51,495 nucleotides of DNA, taken from Provencibacterium sp. Its GTDB lineage: Bacteria; Bacillota; Clostridia; Oscillospirales; Ruminococcaceae. The notes below the pieces were generated by a model. It searched no databases and was not told the origin of the DNA. It saw only the letters and a list, made by a program, of their open reading frames with translations. Numbering within the stretch: the first letter of the stretch is position 1; each line of letters starts with the position of its first letter. This document shows, in pieces, positions 8,617-19,499 of this stretch. The position numbers and the translations under genes were made by a program. The stretch is taken from contig JAAWDS010000056.1 of NCBI GenBank assembly GCA_022793895.1, forward strand, positions 1 through 51,495, written 5' to 3'.

Positions 8617-8862
8617 ATGGCGGCAACCAAAAAGGACCGGGTTCAGCCGGTCGCTATCCATACGGAGTTTATCCGGTTGGACGCGCTGCTCAAGCTCTCC
8701 GGTTTTGCAGAAACGGGAGGGCAGGCGAAAGAGATGGTTTTAGAGGGCGCCGTTTCGGTCAACGGGGAGACCGAGCTGCGCCGGGGCCGGAAGCTCTATC
8801 CCGGCGATTGGGCGGGGATAGACGATTACCGTATCGAGGTCGTACAGGGTGCAGTTTCATAA
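8617..8862 (+). CDS. yaaA: S4-domain RNA-binding protein YaaA
   Basis: YaaA-type proteins are small S4-domain proteins found between dnaN and recF in Firmicutes; they are implicated in ribosome or RNA binding. The 81 residues contain the S4 fold: FIRLDALLKLSGFAETGG, then AKEMVLEGAVSVNGE. The ATG at 8617 is preceded by a weak GGAGG-like stretch. Its last 14 bases overlap the start of recF (GTG at 8849), implying coupled translation. Confidence 0.92.
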   Translation: MAATKKDRVQPVAIHTEFIRLDALLKLSGFAETGGQAKEMVLEGAVSVNGETELRRGRKLYPGDWAGIDDYRIEVVQGAVS

Positions 8863-9958
8863 AATTATCCTTCATCATTTCCGGAACATCGTTTCGTTGG
8901 AGATGGAGCCGGGAGAAGGGCTCAACATCATCCGGGGCGAAAACGGGCAGGGGAAAACCAACCTCATCGAAGCGCTTTGGCTGTTTACCGGAATGCGCAG
9001 CTTCCGCGGCGCCAGGGAGAGCGAGCTTCTCCCGTTTGGCGAGACGGATGCGAAAATTGAATGCCTCTTTCAAAGCGAAGGGAGGCGGCAGTCCGCCCGC
9101 ATTCAATTGGGCGCGCACCGGGGCGCTTTTCTCAACGAAATCCGTTCCCCTTCCTCCTCCGCGCTCTGCGGGAAGATTCATGCAGTGGTTTTCTCCCCCT
9201 CCCATTTGGCGTTAGCGCGCGACGGACCGGCGGAGCGCCGCCGGTTTTTGGATGAAGCTATCGGCCAGCTCTACCCGACCTATCAAAAGAACCTTCAGTA
9301 TTATCAGAAAACGCTCCAGCAGCGTTCCGCCCTTCTGCGGGATATGCAGACCCATCCCAGCCTTCAGGAGCTGTTGGAGACTTGGGATGCGCACCTGGCC
9401 CGCGCAGGCGCGCAGATTATCCGCCTGCGCGCCCGCTATGCGGAGATGCTCCGCGAACGCGCGGCGGACGTTTACCGGGGCATTTCTGGGGAACGGGAGC
9501 GTCTGTCGGTGGAATATGCCTGTTCGTTGCAGGCGTTCGAGCCGGGCATGGAGATTGCCGGTATCCGGGAGGCGTTTGTCCGGGAGCTTTTGCAGAACCG
9601 CGCGCAGGACATCCGGCAGTGCAGCACAAGCGCCGGTCCGCATCGGGATGAGCTCTCTCTACTGCTGGACGGCCAGAGCGCCCGGCTTTATGGGTCCCAG
9701 GGCCAGCAGCGAAGCTGCGTTTTAGCATTAAAATTGGCAGAATGTGGCATACTAGAGAGCAGTACGGGCAGCCGCCCGGTCATCCTCCTAGATGATGTGC
9801 TCAGCGAGCTGGATCACCGCCGGCGCGCTTATCTCTTGGAATGTATGCGGGAGCACCAGGTCTTTATCACCTGCTGCGAAGAGGATCCGCTCTTAGAGGG
9901 CGGGCAGGCGCGGGTTTTTACCATTGAAAACGGCCGGATAGCCGGAACGGAAGGCTGA
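8849..9958 (+). CDS. recF: DNA replication and repair protein RecF
   Basis: RecF is an SMC-like ATPase that, with RecO and RecR, loads RecA at single-strand gaps. The 369-residue sequence has the Walker A motif GENGQGKTNLIEAL near residue 30, the DEAIGQLYP segment, an ABC-type signature region (YGSQGQQRSCVLALKLAE) and Walker B LLDDVLSELD near the end. The GTG start lies inside yaaA and produces MQFHKIILHHFRN, the expected N-terminus. Length is typical. Confidence 0.97.
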   Translation: MQFHKIILHHFRNIVSLEMEPGEGLNIIRGENGQGKTNLIEALWLFTGMRSFRGARESELLPFGETDAKIECLFQSEGRRQSARIQLGAHRGAFLNEIRSPSSSALCGKIHAVVFSPSHLALARDGPAERRRFLDEAIGQLYPTYQKNLQYYQKTLQQRSALLRDMQTHPSLQELLETWDAHLARAGAQIIRLRARYAEMLRERAADVYRGISGERERLSVEYACSLQAFEPGMEIAGIREAFVRELLQNRAQDIRQCSTSAGPHRDELSLLLDGQSARLYGSQGQQRSCVLALKLAECGILESSTGSRPVILLDDVLSELDHRRRAYLLECMREHQVFITCCEEDPLLEGGQARVFTIENGRIAGTEG

Positions 9959-9994
9959 AAAACGGGACCACGGGAGGAAAGGAACGGCGGGAGG

Positions 9995-10297
9995 ATGTAT
10001 TTGCATCTAGGACAGGATGTTGTGGTGCTGAGCGCCGATATTGTAGGGGTCTTTGATATCGAGAATGCGACCGTCCGGCGCACCACGCGGGATTTTTTAA
10101 GCGCAGCGCAGCGCGCGGGAAAGGTCCGGGAGGTTTCGGGGGAATTGCCCAAAGCCTTTATTGTCTGCGCCGGGCGCGGGCGGGAGAGGGAAGAAACGGT
10201 CTACCTTTCGCAAATTTCCAGCGGGACCCTGCGCAAACGCGCCGGCTCCTTCCAAGCCTGGAGCGAGGAGCTTCTCCGCAGGGAGCGCCAAGATTGA
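9995..10297 (+). CDS. remB: RemB-like DUF370 regulatory protein
   Basis: The 100-residue product starts MYLHLGQDVVVLSADIVGVF and belongs to the DUF370/RemB family, small proteins encoded between recF and gyrB in Firmicutes. RemA relatives bind DNA and activate matrix genes in Bacillus; the role of RemB is less clear. The core (about residues 1-55) shows the VGVFDIENATVRRTTRDFL segment. The last 30 residues are charged and not conserved in my recollection. GGAGG lies seven bases before the ATG. Confidence 0.85.
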   Translation: MYLHLGQDVVVLSADIVGVFDIENATVRRTTRDFLSAAQRAGKVREVSGELPKAFIVCAGRGREREETVYLSQISSGTLRKRAGSFQAWSEELLRRERQD

Positions 10298-10339
10298 CCG
10301 GCTGAAAACGAGCAATTTGAACCGGATACGGAGGTATAG

Positions 10340-12277
<1,938 letters not shown>

Positions 12278-12309
12278 GACGGCGTCCGGGGAAAGGAAGA
12301 GGTTCCGAA

Positions 12310-12834
12310 ATGGAAAATGGGAAACGCTGGCAGGATATTGCGGTGGTTTTCCGCTATGATCCCATCTGGCTCAAGCGCTGGATGCGCGCCGGACAGGGAA
12401 AGCGCTACTGGATCTACATGTTTTTGCTCGCCCTTTTGGCCGCCAATTTTTTGTTGGCAATCCCAGGCGCGCAGCAAAAAGCGCTGCCGTCGGTACTGGC
12501 CGTTTTGTGTTTAGCCCTTCTGGGCATGGTTTTTTTCCGCGTGCGCGCGGCCAACCGGAAGCTATCCTCGGCGGATGCGCTTTATAACGAAGGGAAGGAA
12601 TACCGCGCCTTCTTCCGGGAGGACGGCTTTTCCTTCAAAAGCGCCGGGCGAGGGGAGGAGAACGTTCTCTACGGCGAGAAGGTGGAGGTTTTGGAGATGG
12701 AGAGCTGTTTCCGCATGACTTACCGGGAAAATGGGCTGTTCATCCTTCCCAAAGAGCCGCTGACCGAGGAACAGTCCGCTGCGCTCAGTCATTTTTGGAG
12801 CGAACGGCTCGGCAAGGGCTACCGCTATGCTTGA
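12310..12834 (+). CDS. Two-helix membrane protein with YcxB-like C-terminal domain
   Basis: This 174-residue protein has two transmembrane helices (about 37-55 and 60-80) and a C-terminal soluble domain about 95-170. The segment FRMTYRENGLFILPKEPLTEEQ resembles the YcxB-like domain, which is widespread in Firmicutes and has no known function. GGAAGAGG precedes the ATG by about eight bases. It sits 32 bases after gyrB and about 105 before gyrA, on the same strand, so it is probably cotranscribed with gyrase. Function unknown; a link to gyrase is not implied by sequence. Confidence 0.75.
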   Translation: MENGKRWQDIAVVFRYDPIWLKRWMRAGQGKRYWIYMFLLALLAANFLLAIPGAQQKALPSVLAVLCLALLGMVFFRVRAANRKLSSADALYNEGKEYRAFFREDGFSFKSAGRGEENVLYGEKVEVLEMESCFRMTYRENGLFILPKEPLTEEQSAALSHFWSERLGKGYRYA

Positions 12835-12842
12835 TGTTTTTT

Positions 12843-12910
12843 CAACGGCCGATCGAAAGACGGCGTATCCCCGCAGGCGGGCTTCCGGTTTTGGGAGCGA
12901 TCGCCGTTAA
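12843..12910. other. Imperfect long stem-loop before gyrA
   Basis: AACGGC plus CGATCG near 12844-12856 can pair with CGATCG plus CCGTT near 12899-12910. The enclosed bases contain a second GC-rich stem (CCGCAGGCGG). No T-run follows, so it is not a clear terminator. It may shape the gyrA leader. Confidence 0.45.
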
Positions 12911-12940
12911 GGGCATTTAAGAAAGGAATGGAACAGGCGA

Positions 12941-15574
12941 ATGCAAGATGAACGAAAAGACAGAGAAATCCAGCAGGGGGAAACGCCGGAAAACGAAACG
13001 TTAAACGAGAGCGCCGAGGATCTGCACCTGTCCGAAGAAGCGCCCGGTGCGGCCGGAACGCCTGAAAATGCCGGGGATGGCAGCGACGGGACCCGTATTA
13101 TCCAGGTGGAGATCCGCAAGGAGATGCGCAAATCCTTCATCGATTACTCCATGTCGGTCATTACTGCCCGCGCCCTGCCCGATGTGCGCGATGGGCTGAA
13201 GCCGGTACACCGCCGCATTTTATACAGCATGTATAAAGAGGGAATCACGCCGGAGAAATCCTTCCGCAAATCGGCCTATACGGTGGGCGCCGTGCTGGCC
13301 CATTACCATCCGCATGGCGATGCTTCGGTCTATGATGCGCTGGTGCGCCTGGCCCAGACCTTCTCGATGCGCTATCCCTTGGTCGAGGGACAGGGAAACT
13401 TTGGCTCGCAGGATGGCGATCCGCCGGCTGCGCAGCGTTACACCGAGGCGCGCATGAGCCGGGTTTCGCTCAATATGCTGACCGATATCGAGAAGGAAAC
13501 GGTTGATTTCGGTCCGAATTATGACGATACCGATACCGAGCCGATGGTGCTGCCTTCCCGCTTCCCGAATCTGTTGTGCAACGGTTCTGCGGGCATCGCC
13601 GTGGGAATGGCCACCAACATCCCGCCGCATAACCTGGGGGAGGTTATCGATGCGACCGTGCATTTAATCGATCATCCGGATTGCGGGCTGACCGATCTGA
13701 TGGAATACCTGCGGGGGCCGGATTTCCCGACCGGCGGGCAGATCATGGGGCGCAGCGGCATCCGCGCCGCCTATGCGACCGGCCGCGGCCGGATCATCCT
13801 GCGCGGCAAGGCGGACATTGAAGAGATGTCCGGCGGGAAGCAGCGCATTGTGATCAGCGAAACCCCCTATATGGTGACGCGTTCGCGGATTGTCACCGCC
13901 ATTGCCGATCTGGTGAAGGATAAGCGGGTGGAGAACATCACCGCCCTGCGCGATGAATCTAACTTGGACGGCACAAAAATTGTGGTTGAGCTGCGCCGCG
14001 ACGCCAACGCGCAGGTCATTCTCAACCAGCTCTATTCCTTTACGCCGCTGCAAGATACCGTCGGCGTGATTATGCTTGCGCTGGTAAACGGGCAGCCGCG
14101 CATTCTCAATCTCAAGATGATGCTGGAGGAATATGTCCGGCATCAGGTAGAGGTGATTGAGCGCCGGACGAAATATGATCTGCGCAAGGCGCAGGAGCGC
14201 GCGCACATTTTGGAAGGGCTTAAGCGCGCGATTGACTTTATTGACGAAGTAATTGCCATTATCCGCCGTAGCCCGGATACGCCCAGGTCGCGCGCCGCGC
14301 TCATCGAGCGCTTTGGTTTCACCGAGCCGCAGGCGGCGGCCATTGTGGCGATGCGCCTCGGCCAGCTCTCCGGCTTGGAGCGCCAAAAGATTGAAGATGA
14401 ACTGGGCGATTTGCAGATGAAGATAGCGGAATTGACCAGTATTTTGGAGGTTCCGGGCAAGATCCAGACGATCATCAAGGATGAGATGCTGGAAATCAAG
14501 CGCAAGTACAACAATCCCCGCCGCACCGAAATCCTTGAGGTCAGCGGCGAAATGGATATTGAGGATCTCATCCCGGTGGAGGACTGCGTGATTACCCGCA
14601 CCTACTACGGCTACATGAAGCGCCAGCCGGTGGATGTTTACCACACCCAGCGGCGCGGCGGACGCGGCATTTCCGGCCTGTCGCGGCGGGAGGAGGACTT
14701 TGTAGAGGATCTCTTTATCTGCTCCACCCATGACTATATCCTCTTCTTCACCTCGAAGGGACGGGTATTCCGTTTGAAGGGCTATGAAATTCCGGAGGGC
14801 AGCCGGGTAAGCCGGGGGAGCAACGTCATTAACCTCTTGCAGCTGGACGAGGGGGAGAAGGTTTCCGCCATGATCCAGATAAAGGATCCCGAAGCGGAGC
14901 TCTATCTCACGATGGTGACCAAGAACGGCATCATCAAGCGTACTGCGCTCGACGCCTTCAAAAATGTCCGCAAGGTGGGGCTTATTGCCATCAGCTTGGA
15001 TGAGGACGATATGCTCCGTTTCGTCCGCTTGACGACGGGTGAGGATCAGCTGGTGATCGGAACGCGGCGCGGAATGGCTATCCGTTTCCCGGAGAGCGAT
15101 GTGCGCGCCCTGGGCCGCACGGCCCGCGGCGTGAAGGCCATTGCGCTCGGCGATGAGGATGAGGTCGTCGATATGGCGCGGGTGCATCCGGGCGCAACGC
15201 TGCTGACCGTTGCGGAGAACGGGCTGGGACGGCGCACCGATCTGAGTGAATACCGTCTGCAATCCCGCGGCGGCAAAGGGATCCTCAACTACCGCGTGGA
15301 TAAAAAAGGAACGGCGGTTGCCGGGATTAAGGTGGTCGAAGAAAACGACGACGTGATCATCATCACGGATGAAGGGGTCATCATCCGCGTGCCGGTTTCG
15401 GAGATCACCGTCCAATCGCGTTATGGCGGCGGCGTCCGGGCGATGCGCATTGGAGAGGAGAGCCGCGTGGTGACGCTTGCCTGCGCTCCTCATGAGGAGG
15501 ATGCGCCGGATTCTGAAACTGCGGAAGAGTCGCCGGACGGCGGTGCGCTTCCTTTGGAGGAAGCCGGAGAATAA
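12941..15574 (+). CDS. gyrA: DNA gyrase subunit A
   Basis: GyrA carries the DNA-cleaving tyrosine and C-terminal DNA-wrapping domain of gyrase. The 877-residue sequence has the core start [20 protein letters not shown], the quinolone-region [17 protein letters not shown], the catalytic tyrosine in QRYTEARMS, and the wrapping domain with the GyrA box [11 protein letters not shown] 50-residue acidic, low-complexity N-terminal extension precedes the core; most GyrA proteins start within about 10 residues of the core. No in-frame start is visible nearer the core, so the extension is probably real. The C-terminal tail is acidic. Confidence 0.97.
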   Translation: MQDERKDREIQQGETPENETLNESAEDLHLSEEAPGAAGTPENAGDGSDGTRIIQVEIRKEMRKSFIDYSMSVITARALPDVRDGLKPVHRRILYSMYKEGITPEKSFRKSAYTVGAVLAHYHPHGDASVYDALVRLAQTFSMRYPLVEGQGNFGSQDGDPPAAQRYTEARMSRVSLNMLTDIEKETVDFGPNYDDTDTEPMVLPSRFPNLLCNGSAGIAVGMATNIPPHNLGEVIDATVHLIDHPDCGLTDLMEYLRGPDFPTGGQIMGRSGIRAAYATGRGRIILRGKADIEEMSGGKQRIVISETPYMVTRSRIVTAIADLVKDKRVENITALRDESNLDGTKIVVELRRDANAQVILNQLYSFTPLQDTVGVIMLALVNGQPRILNLKMMLEEYVRHQVEVIERRTKYDLRKAQERAHILEGLKRAIDFIDEVIAIIRRSPDTPRSRAALIERFGFTEPQAAAIVAMRLGQLSGLERQKIEDELGDLQMKIAELTSILEVPGKIQTIIKDEMLEIKRKYNNPRRTEILEVSGEMDIEDLIPVEDCVITRTYYGYMKRQPVDVYHTQRRGGRGISGLSRREEDFVEDLFICSTHDYILFFTSKGRVFRLKGYEIPEGSRVSRGSNVINLLQLDEGEKVSAMIQIKDPEAELYLTMVTKNGIIKRTALDAFKNVRKVGLIAISLDEDDMLRFVRLTTGEDQLVIGTRRGMAIRFPESDVRALGRTARGVKAIALGDEDEVVDMARVHPGATLLTVAENGLGRRTDLSEYRLQSRGGKGILNYRVDKKGTAVAGIKVVEENDDVIIITDEGVIIRVPVSEITVQSRYGGGVRAMRIGEESRVVTLACAPHEEDAPDSETAEESPDGGALPLEEAGE

Positions 15575-15595
15575 GGCAAAGGAATAGGAAGCGGC

Positions 15596-15637
15596 GGCTA
15601 TTTTGGATCCCCGGTCTTTAGCGGATCCAAAATAGCC
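15596..15637. terminator. Hairpin after gyrA
   Basis: GGCTATTTTGGATCC at 15596-15610 pairs exactly with GGATCCAAAATAGCC at 15623-15637 around a 12-base loop. A weak T-containing stretch follows (CGGTTTCTATC). It lies between gyrA and the methyltransferase gene and probably ends or attenuates the gyrase message. Confidence 0.6.
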
Positions 15638-15663
15638 CGGTTTCTATCAGGGGGGGGAATCCG

Positions 15664-16473
15664 ATGAAGGGAAAACAGGATGCCGCCTTTGACTGCCTGA
15701 ACCAATATTATCAGAACTATGACGAGGAGGGCCGGCTGCTTTCGCCGCATGGCCAGGTAGAATATCAAACCACCATGCGCTATATCACCGAAAGCCTTCA
15801 GCCGGGGATGCGCATTCTGGAGGTCGGGGCCGGTACGGGGCGCTATTCCCATGCGCTGGCTCGCTTGGGCTATGAGGTGGAGGCCATTGAATACATCCCG
15901 CACAACCTGGAGCTTCTTTTGCAGAATACCCAGCCCGGAGAGAAGCTGTCGGCCCACCAAGGGACGGCTACCGATCTGAGCCGTTATCCGGAGAACGCCT
16001 TTGATCGGACGCTGCTGCTGGGCCCCATGTATCATCTGTTTACCGAAGAGGAAAAGCAGAGCGCTCTCAAAGAGGCGGTGCGGGTGACAAGACCCGGCGG
16101 CCTGCTCTTCGTCTCCTATTGCCAGAGCGATGCTTCCATCCTTTGCTTTGGTTTTCAGAAAGGGCTGGTGAAAAAGCTGTTGGAGGACAAGCTGTTGGAT
16201 CCGGAAACCTTTACTGCCCGCTCCACCCCCAAGGAGCTGTTCGTACTGCACCGCAAAGCGGATGTGGAGCGCATGACCGCCCCGCTGGCCGTTACCCGGC
16301 TGCACTATGTGGGAACCGATATGGCCACCCAGTATATGCGCGAGACGGTGGATGCAATGGATGAGGAGACCTTTTCTCTTTACCTTCGGTATCACTTTTC
16401 TATCTGTGAACGGCCTGATCTGATTGGCGCTTCCCACCATGCGTTAGATATTTTGAAAAAGAATATACAATAA
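15664..16473 (+). CDS. SAM-dependent class I methyltransferase
   Basis: The 269-residue protein has the class I methyltransferase motif I as ILEVGAGTGRYSHALARLGY (about residues 44-63), an acidic motif II (VEAIEYIPHNLELL) and the post-motif TRPGGLLFVSY. Such enzymes transfer a methyl group from S-adenosylmethionine; the substrate is not evident. The ATG at 15664 follows a run of eight G with adjacent purines. It stands alone between two hairpins, so it may be transcribed separately from gyrA. Confidence 0.85.
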   Translation: MKGKQDAAFDCLNQYYQNYDEEGRLLSPHGQVEYQTTMRYITESLQPGMRILEVGAGTGRYSHALARLGYEVEAIEYIPHNLELLLQNTQPGEKLSAHQGTATDLSRYPENAFDRTLLLGPMYHLFTEEEKQSALKEAVRVTRPGGLLFVSYCQSDASILCFGFQKGLVKKLLEDKLLDPETFTARSTPKELFVLHRKADVERMTAPLAVTRLHYVGTDMATQYMRETVDAMDEETFSLYLRYHFSICERPDLIGASHHALDILKKNIQ

Positions 16474-16475
16474 GT

Positions 16476-16516
16476 AAAAATCCGCTCTGGATCAAAAATA
16501 TCCAGAGCGGATTTTT
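16476..16516. terminator. Strong bidirectional terminator
   Basis: AAAAATCCGCTCTGGAT at 16476-16492 pairs with ATCCAGAGCGGATTTTT at 16500-16516, loop of seven. A-run before and T-run after make it work on both strands. It ends the methyltransferase gene, whose stop is at 16473, and may also stop the opposing leftward operon. Confidence 0.9.
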
Positions 16517-16587
16517 AATTGTTATTCTACTAATAGAAGATTAAGAGCTGGTCAAGCTACCAAACTTTCCGGCTTTGACCGGCCGCT

Positions 16588-17730
16588 TTACTGCGGCCGG
16601 GATTCATCGGTATAAACCGAAGGGGCGGATAAGATATCCTCGGTATTCGAGGGAGGGGCTTCCTCCGGAATCAGGGGAACCGAAGAGGAAGCGTCATGGA
16701 CGGGCTGGATGGGAATAATATTGCTTTCAGGCTCGGCTTCTTCCGCTCGGCCCATCCCATCCAGGTCGGCGAGGTAGTTCAGGTAGTAAGAGAGGAAATT
16801 ATCACGTGCGTCCTCTGCCGCATCCCGTAATTCGTTATACCGATCCTGCATCTCATAGTCCTCCGAATAATCCTCATTGCGGCGCAGGCGGCCCAGCTGT
16901 TTGCTGGCGCTGGTGTAGAGCTCAATGTAGTTTTCCAGCAGGATCGAGAGGGTCTCTTTGTCATAGAGCTCCGAGTCGCCGGGGAAAAGCTGATCCTTCA
17001 TCCGTTCCAGGTGGGTATCCGCCACGGCATCCAACTGGTCGGTAAAGGCCGTCAGGGTCAGTTCCCCTGCTTCCAGCTTCACCAGGTTCTTTTGAATTTC
17101 GGATTCCAGAGCGGCGTGCATTGCATCAAACCGGCCGCGGTAGAGGGAGAGCTGCGGATGCTGGATTTCTTCCTCTCCGATCTCTTCCTCATCCTCATCT
17201 TCATTCCAGAGATGTTCGTCATAATAACGGCGGTTTAGGAACCGTACTTGGTCGCGCAGACGGATTCTCCAAGGGGAAGCGGTGGTGACGACGTTGACCG
17301 ATGCGGGAACGCGGACGATAACCCAGGGCGACGCATTGTCCACCAGGCCGCTGCGCAGCAGATAAGAGGAGCCATCGGAGTTAAAGAACATGGTGTCGTA
17401 ATCGATCGAGAGGGAGAGAACGCCGCCCCCCTCCTCTTGACGGGTTTGCTCGATGAGCTCATATCGATCGGCAAACAGGCCCTCTACCCGCACATAGACC
17501 TTTTCATCCTTGGATTGTTCAACATACACCTCGGAATAACCGAAATTCAGCTCCACCGTGTTCCGATCGCCCGGTTCAAAGCTGTAGACCGGGGTTGAGT
17601 TGATAAATTGGCTGATGATCTGATCCCCGTTTTGCAGAAAATCGCGGATGGCCAACGGGATTAACACGACGCCTGCAATCAGGCAGACGACCAGCACCAA
17701 AACGCTGATAAGGGTAATTTTTTTAAGCAT
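16588..17730 (-). CDS. Membrane-anchored protein with DUF4097-like part, PadR operon
   Basis: The 380-residue protein has an N-terminal membrane anchor (MLKKITLISVLVLVVCLIAG), then a beta-rich region about 45-150 (VELNFGYSEVYVEQSKDEKVYV) reminiscent of DUF4097/adhesin-like domains. A long charged helical region about 165-310 follows, with an acidic patch EDEDEEEIGEEE, and a Pro/Ser-rich tail. The ATG at 17730 has AGAGGAG upstream and overlaps the HAAS-gene stop by eight bases. A longer open frame to 18048 runs through the other gene and is not used. PadR-HAAS-DUF4097 gene sets are common in Firmicutes; the helical part with its acidic stretch I do not recognise. Confidence 0.7.
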   Translation of the reverse strand: MLKKITLISVLVLVVCLIAGVVLIPLAIRDFLQNGDQIISQFINSTPVYSFEPGDRNTVELNFGYSEVYVEQSKDEKVYVRVEGLFADRYELIEQTRQEEGGGVLSLSIDYDTMFFNSDGSSYLLRSGLVDNASPWVIVRVPASVNVVTTASPWRIRLRDQVRFLNRRYYDEHLWNEDEDEEEIGEEEIQHPQLSLYRGRFDAMHAALESEIQKNLVKLEAGELTLTAFTDQLDAVADTHLERMKDQLFPGDSELYDKETLSILLENYIELYTSASKQLGRLRRNEDYSEDYEMQDRYNELRDAAEDARDNFLSYYLNYLADLDGMGRAEEAEPESNIIPIQPVHDASSSVPLIPEEAPPSNTEDILSAPSVYTDESRPQ

Positions 17731-18820
17731 GGCCGTTCTCCTCTCTGGGTTCTTCTTCATTTCCGAATTGCAAGCGCGGCTCCGGAACAGGTTCGTTATA
17801 AATTTCCTCATAGGGACGCGGGGCCGGATAGCCGGCTTCTTCAGGAGGCGTTTCCGCCGCCGGAGACGGAGGCGGCGTGGGGGCGTCCCAGCCGTCCTGA
17901 TAAACGTTTGCGGCGCGGGTGCTTGCACGATAGGAGGGGTTACGCGCCGTATTGGTCCAGCGCAGGCTGCCAAAGCAGGTGCGGATGAGCCGGACAAGGC
18001 CCTTGACAAGATAGATAAGGCCGCAGATGGATAGGACGCTTCCCGCAATGCAGAAGAATACGGCGATGATAAACAGGAAGGTGAAGCTGATGGGAAGCCC
18101 TAAGCCGCCCAGTACCGAAAAGGCCAGGCTTCCGGCAAACGCTGCGGCCAGGAAGAACAGGAACAGAAAAGCCAGGAAAACGGTCAAGCCGATAATACTG
18201 AAGCAGATAAGCGCCAACAGCGCTCCCCCAGCCAACAGGGCTAACACGATCACCGGAAACAGCAGGATGACCAGCAGAGTGGAGGCAAAAAAGTGCGCGG
18301 CTCCGGTTCCCGGCTCTCTTGATGGTTTGGAAGGCTTTGGCGGTTTTGGAGGTTCGGTGAACTTTGGTTCTCTGGGCGGAGAGTAATTGTTTTTAGGTTC
18401 CTCGATTTCCGGCGCTTGATCCTCCGGCTGTTTTCTGGGCTGGGGCTCCGGCGCCTTCGGGGATTTTGCTTCGGGGCTGATACCGCCAAAAAGGCGGCTG
18501 AAAAATTCGCTTAACTGCTCAAAGAAGGTCTTGAGCTTCTCCCAAGCGTTTTCCCAGAAATATCCGCCTTCCGGCGGTTCAGAATCCGGCCGGTTTACCT
18601 TTTTCCGGTCTCCGGCCTCCTCTTCGATTTCCGAGAGAATTTGCGCGGCCACCGCCGACGGGATCCCAAGATTCACCGCGATTTCCTCTTCTGTTTTCCC
18701 TTCGCTCTTTCCGGCCTCAAAATATTCCGAGTAATCGCGCAATATCTCGCTGATTTCCCGCTTTGGCAGCTTGCCGCTTAAAGAAAATTCCAACTGCCGA
18801 ATGTACTCTACTCGGTTCAT
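17723..18820 (-). CDS. HAAS/DUF1700-domain membrane protein
   Basis: Residues 1-65 (MNRVEYIRQLEFSLSGKLPK, then an EILRDYSEYFEAGKSEGKTEEEI stretch) form the HAAS domain (DUF1700), which sits next to PadR regulators and is thought to pass a signal. A Pro/Glu/Lys linker follows (about 75-170). Then three or four membrane helices run from about 175 to 280, with a Pro-rich cytosolic tail. Total 365 residues. The gene overlaps padR by ATGA (18817-18820) and the next gene by eight bases, so all three are one coupled operon. Confidence 0.82.
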   Translation of the reverse strand: MNRVEYIRQLEFSLSGKLPKREISEILRDYSEYFEAGKSEGKTEEEIAVNLGIPSAVAAQILSEIEEEAGDRKKVNRPDSEPPEGGYFWENAWEKLKTFFEQLSEFFSRLFGGISPEAKSPKAPEPQPRKQPEDQAPEIEEPKNNYSPPREPKFTEPPKPPKPSKPSREPGTGAAHFFASTLLVILLFPVIVLALLAGGALLALICFSIIGLTVFLAFLFLFFLAAAFAGSLAFSVLGGLGLPISFTFLFIIAVFFCIAGSVLSICGLIYLVKGLVRLIRTCFGSLRWTNTARNPSYRASTRAANVYQDGWDAPTPPPSPAAETPPEEAGYPAPRPYEEIYNEPVPEPRLQFGNEEEPREENGHA

Positions 18821-19134
18821 ATCGGTTCACCTCTCAAAAGAATTTCAACGATTTCTGCAAATTCAAACCAATCTTTTTTCAGCGCCTCCAAAAATTCCCG
18901 CCCGCTGTCGGTAATCATATAATATTTTCGGGCTGGCCCGCTTGGAGATTCCTTTAAATAGGTTTTGAAATAATTTTCGCTTGTCAGCCGGCGCAAAATG
19001 GGGTATACCGTCCCCTCCCCGATCTCCGCATAGCGCGCAATAGACTGCACAATCTCATAGCCATACATATCGCGCCGGGATATGAGCGCAAGGATGCACA
19101 TTTCAATGACGCCTTTACGAAACTGTGTATTCAA
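18817..19134 (-). CDS. PadR-family transcriptional regulator
   Basis: The 105-residue protein is a typical short PadR winged-helix regulator: MCILALISRRDMYGYEIVQS, then EGTVYPILRRL and the wing GPARKYYMITDSGREFL. PadR proteins usually repress their own operon, releasing DNA on ligand or stress. It heads the leftward operon with the HAAS protein. A promoter at 19182-19210 lies just upstream, within a stretch rich in TACTATG and CATAGTA repeats that could be the operator. Confidence 0.93.
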   Translation of the reverse strand: MNTQFRKGVIEMCILALISRRDMYGYEIVQSIARYAEIGEGTVYPILRRLTSENYFKTYLKESPSGPARKYYMITDSGREFLEALKKDWFEFAEIVEILLRGEPI

Positions 19135-19181
19135 ATAAGTTTTCCCCCCATTCTCGAAGAAATATCCCTGCCTGTATACCT

Positions 19182-19210
19182 ATCATAGCACACTACTATG
19201 TAATACACAA
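19182..19210 (-). promoter_or_regulatory. Promoter and likely PadR operator
   Basis: On the minus strand TTGTGT at 19210-19205 and TATGAT at 19187-19182 are 17 bases apart. The spacer contains ATTACATAGTAGTGTGC, with partial dyads around it. It is about 48 bases from the padR start. The operator role is inferred from PadR autoregulation. Confidence 0.65.
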
Positions 19211-19387
19211 TACCATATTCGAAAAAGTAGTAATTTATTCATAAATAACCGGACAAATAGAAAACAAATAAAGACCGCAACTTGAGAACATTTCCTCTGC
19301 TGGAATTTTTCCGGCAGATAGCAAAAATCAGTCGTTTGGAAGGCCGTTTAACGAAAATCCGACAGCGTTTACGGTCGAGAGAAGGAA

Positions 19388-19403
19388 TGTTTCACATGAA
19401 ACA
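19388..19403. promoter_or_regulatory. parS: parS site upstream of parA
   Basis: TGTTTCACATGAAACA differs from the Bacillus parS consensus TGTTTCACGTGAAACA at one central base. ParB binds such sites and spreads to organise the origin. It abuts the -35 region of the candidate parA promoter (19406-19434). Confidence 0.88.
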
Positions 19404-19405
19404 TC

Positions 19406-19434
19406 TTTCAAACGGCGGAATCTCGTGTTATAAT
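19406..19434 (+). promoter_or_regulatory. Candidate parA promoter
   Basis: TTTCAA at 19406-19411, 17-base spacer, perfect TATAAT at 19429-19434. It starts two bases after the parS site, so ParB binding could affect it. Transcription would start about 60 bases before parA. An open frame of 67 codons here (19282-19485) overlaps parS and promoter and is not a gene. Confidence 0.7.
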
Positions 19435-19499
19435 AGAAGCATTGGCCTGAGATTGAGAACAGAAAACAGCTGCTTGGGTAAATAGAATGGGAGGAAGCG

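Noticed and set aside
13664-15493. 609-codon open frame antisense to gyrA
   Set aside because: Pure shadow of gyrA in GC-rich DNA; low-complexity His/Arg-rich product.
19282-19485. 67-codon frame before parA
   Set aside because: Overlaps the parS site and parA promoter; no ribosome site and no recognisable protein.
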